A stretch of 64,000 bases of DNA from CAYSCW01 sp964449165. GTDB taxonomy: Bacteria > Acidobacteriota > Aminicenantia > Aminicenantales > Aminicenantaceae. Shown one piece after another: positions 50,689 to 58,414 of this stretch. The stretch is from the NCBI GenBank assembly GCA_964449165.1, contig CAYVAT010000002.1, positions 124,001 to 188,000 on the forward strand. The letters run 5' to 3'. The translations under genes were made by a program, and so were the position numbers. Numbering within the stretch: position 1 is the stretch's first letter; each line of letters begins with the position of its first letter. Below the pieces are notes generated by a model. The model made no database searches. It was not told where the DNA came from and worked only from the letters and a program-made list of their open reading frames with translations.

Positions 50689-51759
50689 TCATTCCCGTCT
50701 AGAGAAGTTATGAAGGGCTGATTCCAATTCCTCCAGTTTTTTCTTCAATCTCTTCACATCCTTGAAAAGCTCATAGAGTTGTGGAAGAAGCACCCAGGCT
50801 TTTCGTGCTTCTTTGATATCCATGTGGGGAGTTCCGCCGACGAATGAGTTTGGAGGAATGTTTTTGGCGATTCCGGTCTGTGCGGCCACGATCACGTTAT
50901 CGCCGATGGTCACATGGTCGGAAACGCCGACCTGTCCTCCCATGATGACATTTTTGCCCACTTTGGTGCTACCGGCGATTCCGGTCTGCGCGGCCAGGAT
51001 GGTGTTTTCTCCGATCTCGACGTTATGGGCGATCTGAACTAAATTGTCGATCTTGGTCCCTCTTCGGATGATTGTTTCTCCTAAGGCAGCTCGGTCAATG
51101 GTGGTGTTAGCTCCCACTTCGATATCGTCCTCGATGACCACGATGCCCTTTTGTGGTATCTTGCAGTGCGTGCCATTCTTTTCTTTTAAGTAGCCAAAGC
51201 CATCAGAGCCGATGACAGCCCCGTTGTGAATAATCACTCTGTTTCCGACCTTGGTTCCTTCCCGGATGGAGACCTGAGAATGGATGATCACATCCTGTCC
51301 GATGGAGACTCTGGGATAGATGATAACATGAGGGAAGATGACCGTGCCCGAACCGATCTCAACCCCATCGCCGATTGATGAGAAAGGGCCCACAGCGACG
51401 TCCTCTCCAATCTTTGCCGAGGGAGAGATAAGGGCTTGGGGATGGATGCCAGGCAAAGGGCGGTACGGTTTGTAGAAGAGTCCGATGGCTTTGATGAAAG
51501 TGCGGTAGGGATTTTCCGATTTTATGACGGGGATCCTCTTGTAATTTTCCTGGACAGGGATGATGGCAGCCGAAGCCCTGCTTTTCTCCAACAGAGGAAA
51601 ATATTTCCCGTGAACAACAAATACCAGGTCTCCCTTTTTTGCCTTCTCCAGGCTGGCTACACCTTGGATAGGTGTTTTTCCTTCTCCTTCAAACGGACAT
51701 TCCAGTATCCGGGCAAGCTCCTCTACAGAGAGAGCAGGAGGATCAGGTAGCTTTCTCAT
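50689..51759 (-). CDS. lpxD: UDP-3-O-acylglucosamine N-acyltransferase
   Basis: Protein of 356 aa. N-terminal uridine-binding domain (about 1-100), then a left-handed beta helix of hexapeptide repeats (about 105-310; IGEDVAVGPFSSIGDGVEIG type) and a helical end. The catalytic His lies in IAHNVEIGENT. It adds the second acyl chain in lipid A synthesis, so the organism probably makes LPS. No other lpx gene is near. Its start overlaps the 3' end of the yihY-like gene by 17 bp. Confidence 0.93.
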   Translation of the reverse strand: MRKLPDPPALSVEELARILECPFEGEGKTPIQGVASLEKAKKGDLVFVVHGKYFPLLEKSRASAAIIPVQENYKRIPVIKSENPYRTFIKAIGLFYKPYRPLPGIHPQALISPSAKIGEDVAVGPFSSIGDGVEIGSGTVIFPHVIIYPRVSIGQDVIIHSQVSIREGTKVGNRVIIHNGAVIGSDGFGYLKEKNGTHCKIPQKGIVVIEDDIEVGANTTIDRAALGETIIRRGTKIDNLVQIAHNVEIGENTILAAQTGIAGSTKVGKNVIMGGQVGVSDHVTIGDNVIVAAQTGIAKNIPPNSFVGGTPHMDIKEARKAWVLLPQLYELFKDVKRLKKKLEELESALHNFSRRE

Positions 51760-52612
51760 CGATTCTCTCGTTTATGACGGCAGCCAACTCGGCTCCCCAA
51801 AGCAGAATCACCATGGAGAAAGAGATCCAGAGAAGGAAGAAAATGAGGGAGGTCAGAGTTCCTTGAAGGAACCTGGATAGAACGATCCCTATAGCCGAGA
51901 AGTGGGCCACGTAAAAAGCAAAGAGCCGCTTAAAGGCTTCCCAGAGAAAGGCACTGACCACAGCAGCCAGCGCTGCTGCTCTGGTATGCACTTTAATCTC
52001 TGGAATAAACTTATACAGGGAAAAGAGAACCAGGAAAGTCAATGTGAAGGGAATAAGATACTGAATCAGAAAGTTGTCCACCAGGGAGACGATTTTTGGG
52101 TTGATATGCGCAGCAACTATCTGGCTTTCCCTTATGGTCCGATGGACAGCCGTCCATAACGCGGTTATAGAGAGAGAAATCAGCATGATGATCCCGATGA
52201 TGAACATGATGAGGTATTCCATAATCCGATTGTAGAGAAACGATTTCTGGTATGTGGCCTTAAAGATGAAATTTATGGAGTAGATCAAGTTGGAGAAGAG
52301 GAAACTGGCCGCAACAAAGGAGCCAGCCAACCCGAACCAGCCCAGATTGGTGATATTCCGGGAAAGATCCTGAATCCTGGTGAAGAAATTAGGGTCGAGC
52401 TGGGCGAAGAATTCTTCAGAGAAGATGTTGAGACTGCGAAAAGCTATCTCTGAGCCACCAAATATCCTGGCAGTTATGAAGGCAAACAAGGCGACCAGAG
52501 GGATAGCACAGAGAACGGCGAAGTAAGAGATGATGATGGCGAAGTTTCCGCACCTGTCTTCGCTGAATCTTTTTATGGTCGTGCTCAGGATGGTGAGAGC
52601 AGGAAGCTTCAT
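51743..52612 (-). CDS. yihY: YihY/BrkB family membrane protein
   Basis: Protein of 289 aa with six hydrophobic segments. The AIIISYFAVLCAIPLVALFAF first segment, FGLAGSFVAASFLFSNLIYSIN and the last stretch LTSLIFFLLWISFSMVILLWGAELAA are typical of the family once misnamed RNase BN. Function is not settled. It lies between atpE and lpxD and overlaps the latter, so it may be tied to the envelope. Confidence 0.88.
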   Translation of the reverse strand: MKLPALTILSTTIKRFSEDRCGNFAIIISYFAVLCAIPLVALFAFITARIFGGSEIAFRSLNIFSEEFFAQLDPNFFTRIQDLSRNITNLGWFGLAGSFVAASFLFSNLIYSINFIFKATYQKSFLYNRIMEYLIMFIIGIIMLISLSITALWTAVHRTIRESQIVAAHINPKIVSLVDNFLIQYLIPFTLTFLVLFSLYKFIPEIKVHTRAAALAAVVSAFLWEAFKRLFAFYVAHFSAIGIVLSRFLQGTLTSLIFFLLWISFSMVILLWGAELAAVINERIDEKAT

Positions 52613-52643
52613 TGTCTAAATCAAATGCGAATGAGCGCTTCTC

Positions 52644-52988
52644 TCAGAAGTATTTGCCCCATTGGACCATGAGAATGATGATGGTGATGAGGAGGGCATA
52701 GATCACCAACGTTTCGATCAGGACAAGTCCAAAGATGAGGATAAACCGAATATGGGGGGCTGCGGCTGGATTGCGAGAGATTCCCTCGCAGGCACTGCTT
52801 ATGGATTTTGCTTGGCAGAATGCTCCTGCGGCCGAAGCAAAAGTGATGATGGCTCCGCCGACTATTATGGAGAGCTTGAACAGGGGAGCTTTGGCGGCAT
52901 TAAAGGTTTCTTCTTGGGCTAAAAGAGGGGTGGCTGTCAGAGCGATAAGAAAGAACAGTATTACCAGAGGCTTAAGATTCTTTCTCAT
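52644..52988 (-). CDS. atpE: ATP synthase subunit c with extended N-terminus and Na+-type ligands
   Basis: Protein of 114 aa; normal c subunits have about 80. The first 24 residues look like a signal peptide (hydrophobic, ending PLLAQ), then the usual hairpin of two membrane helices joined by EGISRNPAA. The ion site has Gln59 in helix 1 and Glu92-Thr93 plus Tyr97 in helix 2, the pattern of Na+-binding c rings (Gln32, Glu65, Ser66 and Tyr70 in Ilyobacter), with Leu90 in place of Val63. A strong AGGAGG precedes the ATG. Confidence 0.9.
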   Translation of the reverse strand: MRKNLKPLVILFFLIALTATPLLAQEETFNAAKAPLFKLSIIVGGAIITFASAAGAFCQAKSISSACEGISRNPAAAPHIRFILIFGLVLIETLVIYALLITIIILMVQWGKYF

Positions 52989-53005
52989 TCTTCCTCCTTT
53001 TTAAA

Positions 53006-53752
53006 TTAATGTTTTTCTTCATGGGCCACGGCCCCTGCAATGTAAATACAGGACAGAAGGACAAACACAAAAGCCTGAATGATGGAGGTGAAGATAGCTA
53101 CAGCCATGAAGGGAAGGGGGAGAAAGAAAGGAATGATGGAGGCGATAATCAGGATGAGCAGTTCTTCGGCAAATATGTTTCCGAAGAGTCGAATAGAGAG
53201 AGATACAGGACGGGAGAAATGGCTGATGATTTCAATAGGAAGCAGAAGTGGAGCAAGGAGTGGAATGGGCCCGGTAAAATGACCAAGATATTTAAGAAAA
53301 CCCTGGGATTTGATTCCCTGCCAGTGGTAGTAGACAAAGACCACCAGGGCGCAACCAGCGGTTGTATTCAGTTTGCTGGTGGGGGCCATAAATCCAGGAA
53401 CGAGCCCGAGGAGATTACAGAAAAGGATGAAAAGACCGATGGTGGCGACCATGGGCAGATATTTCTTTCCTTCTTCCCCGATAATATCTACTAGAAGACT
53501 CTCGAAGGTTTCGATGATGAGCTCGAGTGTACTCTGGAGCTTGGTGGGAACAAGGTGTCGCCTGCGAGACGCAAGTCCCAGAAAGAGGACGAGAAGAAAG
53601 GAGACGATGAGGCACATCACTATATAATCAGGAATGAGGTTTTCTGGATTTTTGACTTCGATTCCCACCAGGCCAAGAAGGAAAGCGAGAGATTTTCCGA
53701 AGATTTTATTGAAGAGTTCAACGATGAATAAGCTGTGTTCTAGCCTTTCCAT
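53006..53752 (-). CDS. atpB: ATP synthase subunit a
   Basis: Protein of 248 aa with about six membrane helices. The essential Arg is in SLSIRLFGNIFAEELL and the last helix has SIIQAFVFVLLSCIYI. It forms the ion half-channels beside the c ring. It overlaps the 142-aa gene upstream by 13 bp and precedes atpE by 17 bp. atpF, atpH and the F1 genes do not follow, so they must be elsewhere. Confidence 0.94.
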   Translation of the reverse strand: MERLEHSLFIVELFNKIFGKSLAFLLGLVGIEVKNPENLIPDYIVMCLIVSFLLVLFLGLASRRRHLVPTKLQSTLELIIETFESLLVDIIGEEGKKYLPMVATIGLFILFCNLLGLVPGFMAPTSKLNTTAGCALVVFVYYHWQGIKSQGFLKYLGHFTGPIPLLAPLLLPIEIISHFSRPVSLSIRLFGNIFAEELLILIIASIIPFFLPLPFMAVAIFTSIIQAFVFVLLSCIYIAGAVAHEEKH

Positions 53753-54168
53753 TTTTTTATCTTAGCTAGTCCGAGAATACCCTCAACGAGAAAAACGGGA
53801 ACGATCACCGAGAACCCGATCATAAACGCAATAATTCTCTTTGAAAAGAAGATGATTATAATAAAAAAGATAGCAAGAATCAACAGAAGTCGCAGGCTGT
53901 AGAAGACGATCGAAGTCCTTATCGCTTTCTTTCTGTCAGGAATGAGAAATCGGGTGATGGATGCTTTTAGCCAGAAAAAGCTTAAAGCAGAGAGAGCTCC
54001 TCCAGCAAAGATGAAAAAAGAGGTGAACTCGCCAAAAAAGATGAGTGAGGCACAAGATATGAAAAATGCAAGGAGGAGGATTTCGCCAGGAATTCGCCTC
54101 AGTATCTTTTCTTCATCGGGGACAGCTCCCTTTTCAAGAGGGAGACTTACCCCCTTTTTCTTAAACAT
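53740..54168 (-). CDS. AtpI-like/subunit-I membrane protein
   Basis: Protein of 142 aa with four hydrophobic segments (about 28-45, 48-65, 85-108 and 110-132) and a polar N-terminus. It resembles the ATP synthase subunit I family mainly by position: it overlaps atpB by 13 bp and the AtpZ-like gene by 8 bp. In other bacteria such proteins help c-ring assembly or Mg2+ handling. Similarity is modest. Confidence 0.7.
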   Translation of the reverse strand: MFKKKGVSLPLEKGAVPDEEKILRRIPGEILLLAFFISCASLIFFGEFTSFFIFAGGALSALSFFWLKASITRFLIPDRKKAIRTSIVFYSLRLLLILAIFFIIIIFFSKRIIAFMIGFSVIVPVFLVEGILGLAKIKKWKG

Positions 54169-54385
54169 CTTTATATTTGCTCAAGCCCCTTAATAGACTG
54201 TAGAATCCGGAGACTACGCCGAGAATAGTGAACAGGAGAAGTAGCCAGGGCTGGGTTCCAAAGAGTTTGTCCAAGAAGTAACCGGCAAACAATCCCACTG
54301 CAATTGAAGAGGGCAGCATAAGCACCAGAGAAGCCAGCTCAATAATTTTCCTGGTGTTGAATTTTAAAGGACTCTTGATGGTCAT
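54161..54385 (-). CDS. atpZ: AtpZ-like small membrane protein
   Basis: A 74-aa protein with two membrane segments (about 18-36 and 45-62); the text SSIAVGLFAGYFLDKLFGTQPWLLLLFTILGVVSG is broken here only by topology and is typical of AtpZ/AtpQ family members with G-X3-G and a DK pair. It is the first gene of the atpZ-atpI-atpB-atpE group; its start overlaps the stop of the wzy-like gene by 4 bp, linking it to that transcript. Confidence 0.8.
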   Translation of the reverse strand: MTIKSPLKFNTRKIIELASLVLMLPSSIAVGLFAGYFLDKLFGTQPWLLLLFTILGVVSGFYSLLRGLSKYKDV

Positions 54386-56430
54386 TTGGTTGCTCTTTTA
54401 AATTGGATTTTCCCTAAAGCTACCCCCAAGTCTCTAGAGTCTGGTACTCCTCTGGATTTAAAAGGGTTCCAGGTTCTTGAAACTTGAATAAGTAAGAGGA
54501 CTTCTCTGTTTACTTCATCCTGGACATGATAGGTGAACGTGTTCCATCCTCCCTCCTTGAGAATAACTTGGTCCAGGACTTTCTTTTTTTTGAAGAAGTC
54601 CTCGACTAACAAGATTTTAACCTTGACTGGATTTCTCTCTATATCAGGATGCGAAGCATGCAGAGTGATTTCCATGACAGGCTTTTCGATCTTTATCGTC
54701 AAACCAGCGAAGCGTTTTGTCCAGCGGAATTCTCTTCCATCCCTTGTTATCTCTTTCTTGTAGAGACCAAAATTTTGTTGGATTTGGAATTGCTCCGTCC
54801 GCCTCTTCAAGGAAAGAGAATGAGTGGAGTTCCACAGATGGACTCCAAGGAAAAAGGCAAGGAGGAGAGAAGCTGCGATTGTGGCCCTTTTGCTGAAAAG
54901 GCTTCCCTTCATCTCATCTTTTTTGACCCATCGAAAAGAGAAGATGAGCGAGACCAACAGCCAGAATGTATACTTGACTTCGAAGCTCCCGATATAGGTG
55001 TGAACGAAAAATTGGAGAAAGAGACAAAAAATTCCGCAGGAAAGCCCTATAGGAATATATCTCCACCTGTAGCGAGAAAAAGATACTCCCAGGCCCTTTC
55101 TCATTTGTTTAAAGATCTCCCAAAAGATCCACAGGGAGAAAACAAGAGCCACTATTCCCATCTCCGAACCTACATGAAGAAAATAATTCTCTGCTGAATC
55201 TGTCCATGTTTTGTAAGGGCTTTGATACATAAGCGCATAATTGGGAAGTTCGATGATGTAAGCCCCCACTCCTACTCCTGAGAAAGGATAGTGTTTCATC
55301 ATCAGAAAAGCCATTCTCCACTGACTGTGCCACCGGATACGGATAGCCTCTTCCAAGCCGCCATAGGGGTACTCTCTTTGGGTCAACCGTTTGTATGCTT
55401 CTGAATCCTTAAAGGAGATGAGAAAAAGCAGCAGGGCTGCCGCCACAAGAATAAGAATGATCACAGAGGTGATGACTTTTTTCAAAGACAGTCCTTTTAG
55501 CCTTCTCCAGACCGCCGCTTTTCTGAGCGCCAATATCCAGAAGAGAAGAAGGGAGAGAAAAACGGCAGCCAGGCCGCTTTTTGAACCGGTCTGGGGGAGA
55601 ATGAGCAGACCCCAGAGGAGAAGAAGGAGGGAGAGGAGACGGAGGATACCTTTGAAAGCCAAGGCGGCTGCCAGAATGAGAGGGAGGAGTATGGACAGAT
55701 AGGCTCCGAAAGAAAGAGGATTCTTGAAGGTCGCGTTGATAAGAGATTCATTGATCCGCATGGGTGTGTTTCCGAATCCTTGATCTTGAAGATGCTGATA
55801 GGAGCCGGCCATGAGAGCGATGGATGTGCTGATGAGCAAGACAACTAGAATTCGCTTTATATCTTCCCTTGTTTCTATGGTATTGAGGAGGATAAAAAAG
55901 AAGGTAAAGCCGGTGAGGTAGTTGAGCGAAAGAAAAATAACGCTCATCATGGCCCCGCCAGCGGTTACACCGTGTACATTGGAGGCGAGCTCGTAGACAT
56001 GATCGGATAAGAAGGGGAAGAAATTGGCATATCTTAGAAGAGTGATGACTGCTGAAATAAGGATCATCAGGGAGAAGAGGACCATGGGCCGGAAGACAGA
56101 CAACTTAAGGAAAGGCTTTGAGGGATAAAGGGCATGATGAACCAGCCAGCCAAGGAGATAGAACAGGAAGAGGACCAAAGACGTGGGCGCATGGGGGATG
56201 TTTTCAAAGATGCGGAAAAAATAGGGAAGACTGTTAATCAGAGGGAAAGAGAGGATAAAAAAAAGCGTTCCTGTACGCACCTTGACTGCGGTCAGGACAA
56301 AGGCAAAAAGGAGGATGGGCAAGAGGGCCGTCTGAAAAGGTTTGACCAAGGGAACGTATATTAAATAAAAGTAGTAGATGCCAACGGCAAGAATCAGAGC
56401 GGTCAACAGGAAGGTGATCTGCTTTCTCAT
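54382..56430 (-). CDS. O-antigen ligase/polymerase-like membrane protein
   Basis: About 682 aa from the ATG at 56430; the longer frame would read through repeat copy C, so I rejected it. About twelve membrane segments with a large loop between (about 355-425) that holds RIRWHSQWRMAFLMMKHYPFSGVGVGAY, the part matching the Wzy_C/O-antigen ligase pattern (quoted region is residues near 370). The final 150 residues are soluble, beta-rich. It likely polymerises or attaches a surface glycan. A wecA-like gene lies upstream. Confidence 0.75.
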   Translation of the reverse strand: MRKQITFLLTALILAVGIYYFYLIYVPLVKPFQTALLPILLFAFVLTAVKVRTGTLFFILSFPLINSLPYFFRIFENIPHAPTSLVLFLFYLLGWLVHHALYPSKPFLKLSVFRPMVLFSLMILISAVITLLRYANFFPFLSDHVYELASNVHGVTAGGAMMSVIFLSLNYLTGFTFFFILLNTIETREDIKRILVVLLISTSIALMAGSYQHLQDQGFGNTPMRINESLINATFKNPLSFGAYLSILLPLILAAALAFKGILRLLSLLLLLWGLLILPQTGSKSGLAAVFLSLLLFWILALRKAAVWRRLKGLSLKKVITSVIILILVAAALLLFLISFKDSEAYKRLTQREYPYGGLEEAIRIRWHSQWRMAFLMMKHYPFSGVGVGAYIIELPNYALMYQSPYKTWTDSAENYFLHVGSEMGIVALVFSLWIFWEIFKQMRKGLGVSFSRYRWRYIPIGLSCGIFCLFLQFFVHTYIGSFEVKYTFWLLVSLIFSFRWVKKDEMKGSLFSKRATIAASLLLAFFLGVHLWNSTHSLSLKRRTEQFQIQQNFGLYKKEITRDGREFRWTKRFAGLTIKIEKPVMEITLHASHPDIERNPVKVKILLVEDFFKKKKVLDQVILKEGGWNTFTYHVQDEVNREVLLLIQVSRTWNPFKSRGVPDSRDLGVALGKIQFKRATK

Positions 56431-56450
56431 CGGATTTGAGGAGTGGTGGT

Positions 56451-56522
56451 GCGGGTTTCCATACCTCCTTGCCAAAGACCCTCCCACCCTCCACCATGGG
56501 CTTCGGAGGGACGGAAACCCGC
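56451..56522. repeat. Dispersed hairpin element, copy C
   Basis: A 72 bp element with 10 bp perfect ends GCGGGTTTCC/GGAAACCCGC and 17 of 19 stem pairs; the stem bases differ from copy A but pair again. The loop has GCCAAAGACCCTCCCACCC and ATGGGCTTCGG, almost as in copy A. The rest of the gap to 56673 shows nothing else. Confidence 0.8.
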
Positions 56523-56673
56523 GCTGCTAGAGATCGCTTTTATCATCATATGCTTTCACGAGAAAAAGATGCTTATGTTCAATCAGGAAAATTCTCTTAG
56601 AGTTGTAAAGAACCACAACCAGTCTCTTTTTATGGGATTATCAGAGAGATTTGAGCAATGCTTTCCCTCTCCA

Positions 56674-57759
56674 TCATTCATCCGGAGCCTGTCTCTTTTT
56701 TCTGGAGAACAAGTTGTAATAATCCAGATAATGAAGGAGGAGGAAGCCGATAAGACAGACAAGAAGGAACGACAGTAACCTGAGCCGAGTTTGGATGAAG
56801 TTAAACAGGACTCCTACGGTTGAGAAGAGGAAGGAGATGAAGATCAGCAGCAATGTTGTCTTAGTTTCAGAGAAACCCTTCTTTAAAAAGCGATAATGGA
56901 AATGATCTGTGTCTCCGATGAAGATATTTTGTTTCCTGGAGACTCTTCTGATGATGGTGACCAGAGTTTCCAGGATGGGGAGGAATAGAATGATGATGGG
57001 AATCATCAATGCCATAGCCAGGGAGACCTTTCGATGAATCTTGGCCATGGAGATAACGGCGAGGATGAAGCCTATCACCATACTCCCCGAGTCTCCAAGA
57101 TAGATTTTAGCCTTGGGGAAATTAAAAGGATAAAATCCTACCATGGCTCCCAGTAAAACTGCGATAATCACCACAACGTGGTATTGAGAAGAGAGCAAGG
57201 CCAGGATTCCTAAAGAGAGAGCTGCAAAGAACGACACTCCTACTGCCAGGCCGTCAAGGCCATCCATGATGTTTGCGGCGTTGGTGATGCCCACCACCCA
57301 CAAGATGGTCAACAGGAAGGAGAGTAAGTAAAACCCTAAACTCTTAGTTCCCATGAAGGGGATGCTGATTTCTGCGATTTTAAATCCGCCGAAATAGATC
57401 AGGATGGCGGCGATGACCTGAAAAAAGAATTTTATAATGGCATCTGCACCCTTGAGGTCGTCGTATATCCCCAAAATAAATATGACAAAGGTCGCAATGA
57501 AGAAAAGACTGTAGCTGGCTTTTTCATCGATAGCAGTGAAAATGTGGCTGAACGCGATGCGCATGACGAGAAGGGAGAAAAACATGGAGATAACGATAAC
57601 AATTCCTCCCATTCGTGGAATTTTCTTTTCTTTGAAGTCTAGTTCTTTTTGTTGGTTGAAGTCTTTTTTGATGGAGGATGATTTCAGCAAGAAAAAAGAC
57701 AAGAGAAATGAGAGAAGGCCCGGAAGAAAGAAGGCGATGATGATTCCTGATGCTTCCAT
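56674..57759 (-). CDS. WecA/TagO-type undecaprenyl-phosphate sugar-1-phosphate transferase
   Basis: Protein of 361 aa with about ten membrane segments. Family motifs: GIYDDLKGADA (DDxxD-like), NIMDGLDGLAVG, IYLGDSGSMVIGF and the cytoplasmic His motif DTDHFHYRF. Such enzymes load a sugar phosphate onto the lipid carrier to start O-antigen, ECA or related glycans. The donor sugar is not deducible. Promoter just upstream, no Shine-Dalgarno. Confidence 0.9.
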   Translation of the reverse strand: MEASGIIIAFFLPGLLSFLLSFFLLKSSSIKKDFNQQKELDFKEKKIPRMGGIVIVISMFFSLLVMRIAFSHIFTAIDEKASYSLFFIATFVIFILGIYDDLKGADAIIKFFFQVIAAILIYFGGFKIAEISIPFMGTKSLGFYLLSFLLTILWVVGITNAANIMDGLDGLAVGVSFFAALSLGILALLSSQYHVVVIIAVLLGAMVGFYPFNFPKAKIYLGDSGSMVIGFILAVISMAKIHRKVSLAMALMIPIIILFLPILETLVTIIRRVSRKQNIFIGDTDHFHYRFLKKGFSETKTTLLLIFISFLFSTVGVLFNFIQTRLRLLSFLLVCLIGFLLLHYLDYYNLFSRKKRQAPDE

Positions 57760-57774
57760 GGTGGTCTTTACATC

Positions 57775-57803
57775 ATTCTATTTTGCCTGGAAGAAATCTT
57801 CAA
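57775..57803 (-). promoter_or_regulatory. Promoter of the wecA-like gene, near-leaderless
   Basis: On the minus strand TTGAAG (57798-57803) and TAGAAT (57775-57780) are 17 bp apart; the ATG follows 15 bp after the -10, giving a leader of about 8 nt. Confidence 0.6.
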
Positions 57804-57837
57804 GCAAAACACGCAGCCTCGCATCATTTTTAAGGTT

Positions 57838-58413
57838 TCAAAACTCAAATCCCAAAGCTATCCCGAAACCTGCCCCTCCGATGTCAATCTTTACTTCAGC
57901 CGGTTTTATTTCGCAGTAGTGGTAGCTGACATAGGCATCAATTATAAAATGTTTGATAAATTTTTTTAACCCCTTTATTTTCTTGTATCCTCCAATCCTT
58001 GCCGAAAGGCCCAATCGACCATCATCCACTTTGCCGATAGGATTCTTTTCTTGGAAAAGAAAGTAGCAGAAGCCTGCCCCTGCGTAGAGGTGAAGTCCTT
58101 TCTTAAGGAAGACATATCTTAAGTGAGCACCAAGAGGAAGAATTTTTATCTGTGTTTTTTCCCCGGTGAAAGTCAGTCTTCCCGATTTGTAAAAATATCG
58201 GGCCTCCAGATGGAACTCTATATTTTTCCAGATGGCTCTCCCGATATCAAGACCAACTTCCCCCCCAGGGCCGTAGATGTCTCTGAATGCTTTTTCCGAT
58301 GGGAAGAAATAACTTCCGCTGATTTCCAACCGGGCGATCTCTGCCTTCATCATTGAGGGAAGCAGAAGAAAGCTGATAACAGCTAAGATCAGTCTCTTTC
58401 TTGTGCTTTTCAT
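57838..58413 (-). CDS. Putative small outer-membrane beta-barrel protein
   Basis: Protein of 191 aa with a signal peptide (about 1-24, ending SMMKA). The rest alternates polar and hydrophobic residues as in transmembrane strands (for example YFFPSEK, IEFHLEARYFYKSG, LRYVFLKKGLHLYAGAGFCY) and ends in Phe (LGFEF), the usual signal for BAM-mediated insertion. No enzymatic motif. It lies 1 bp from the stop of the SGNH gene on the same transcript. Function unknown. Confidence 0.72.
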   Translation of the reverse strand: MKSTRKRLILAVISFLLLPSMMKAEIARLEISGSYFFPSEKAFRDIYGPGGEVGLDIGRAIWKNIEFHLEARYFYKSGRLTFTGEKTQIKILPLGAHLRYVFLKKGLHLYAGAGFCYFLFQEKNPIGKVDDGRLGLSARIGGYKKIKGLKKFIKHFIIDAYVSYHYCEIKPAEVKIDIGGAGFGIALGFEF

Positions 58414-58414
58414 C

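Noticed and set aside
56431..56487. Longer N-terminus of the Wzy-like protein from 56487
   Set aside because: The extra residues read through the hairpin repeat copy C, and the ATG at 56430 begins a normal membrane-protein start.
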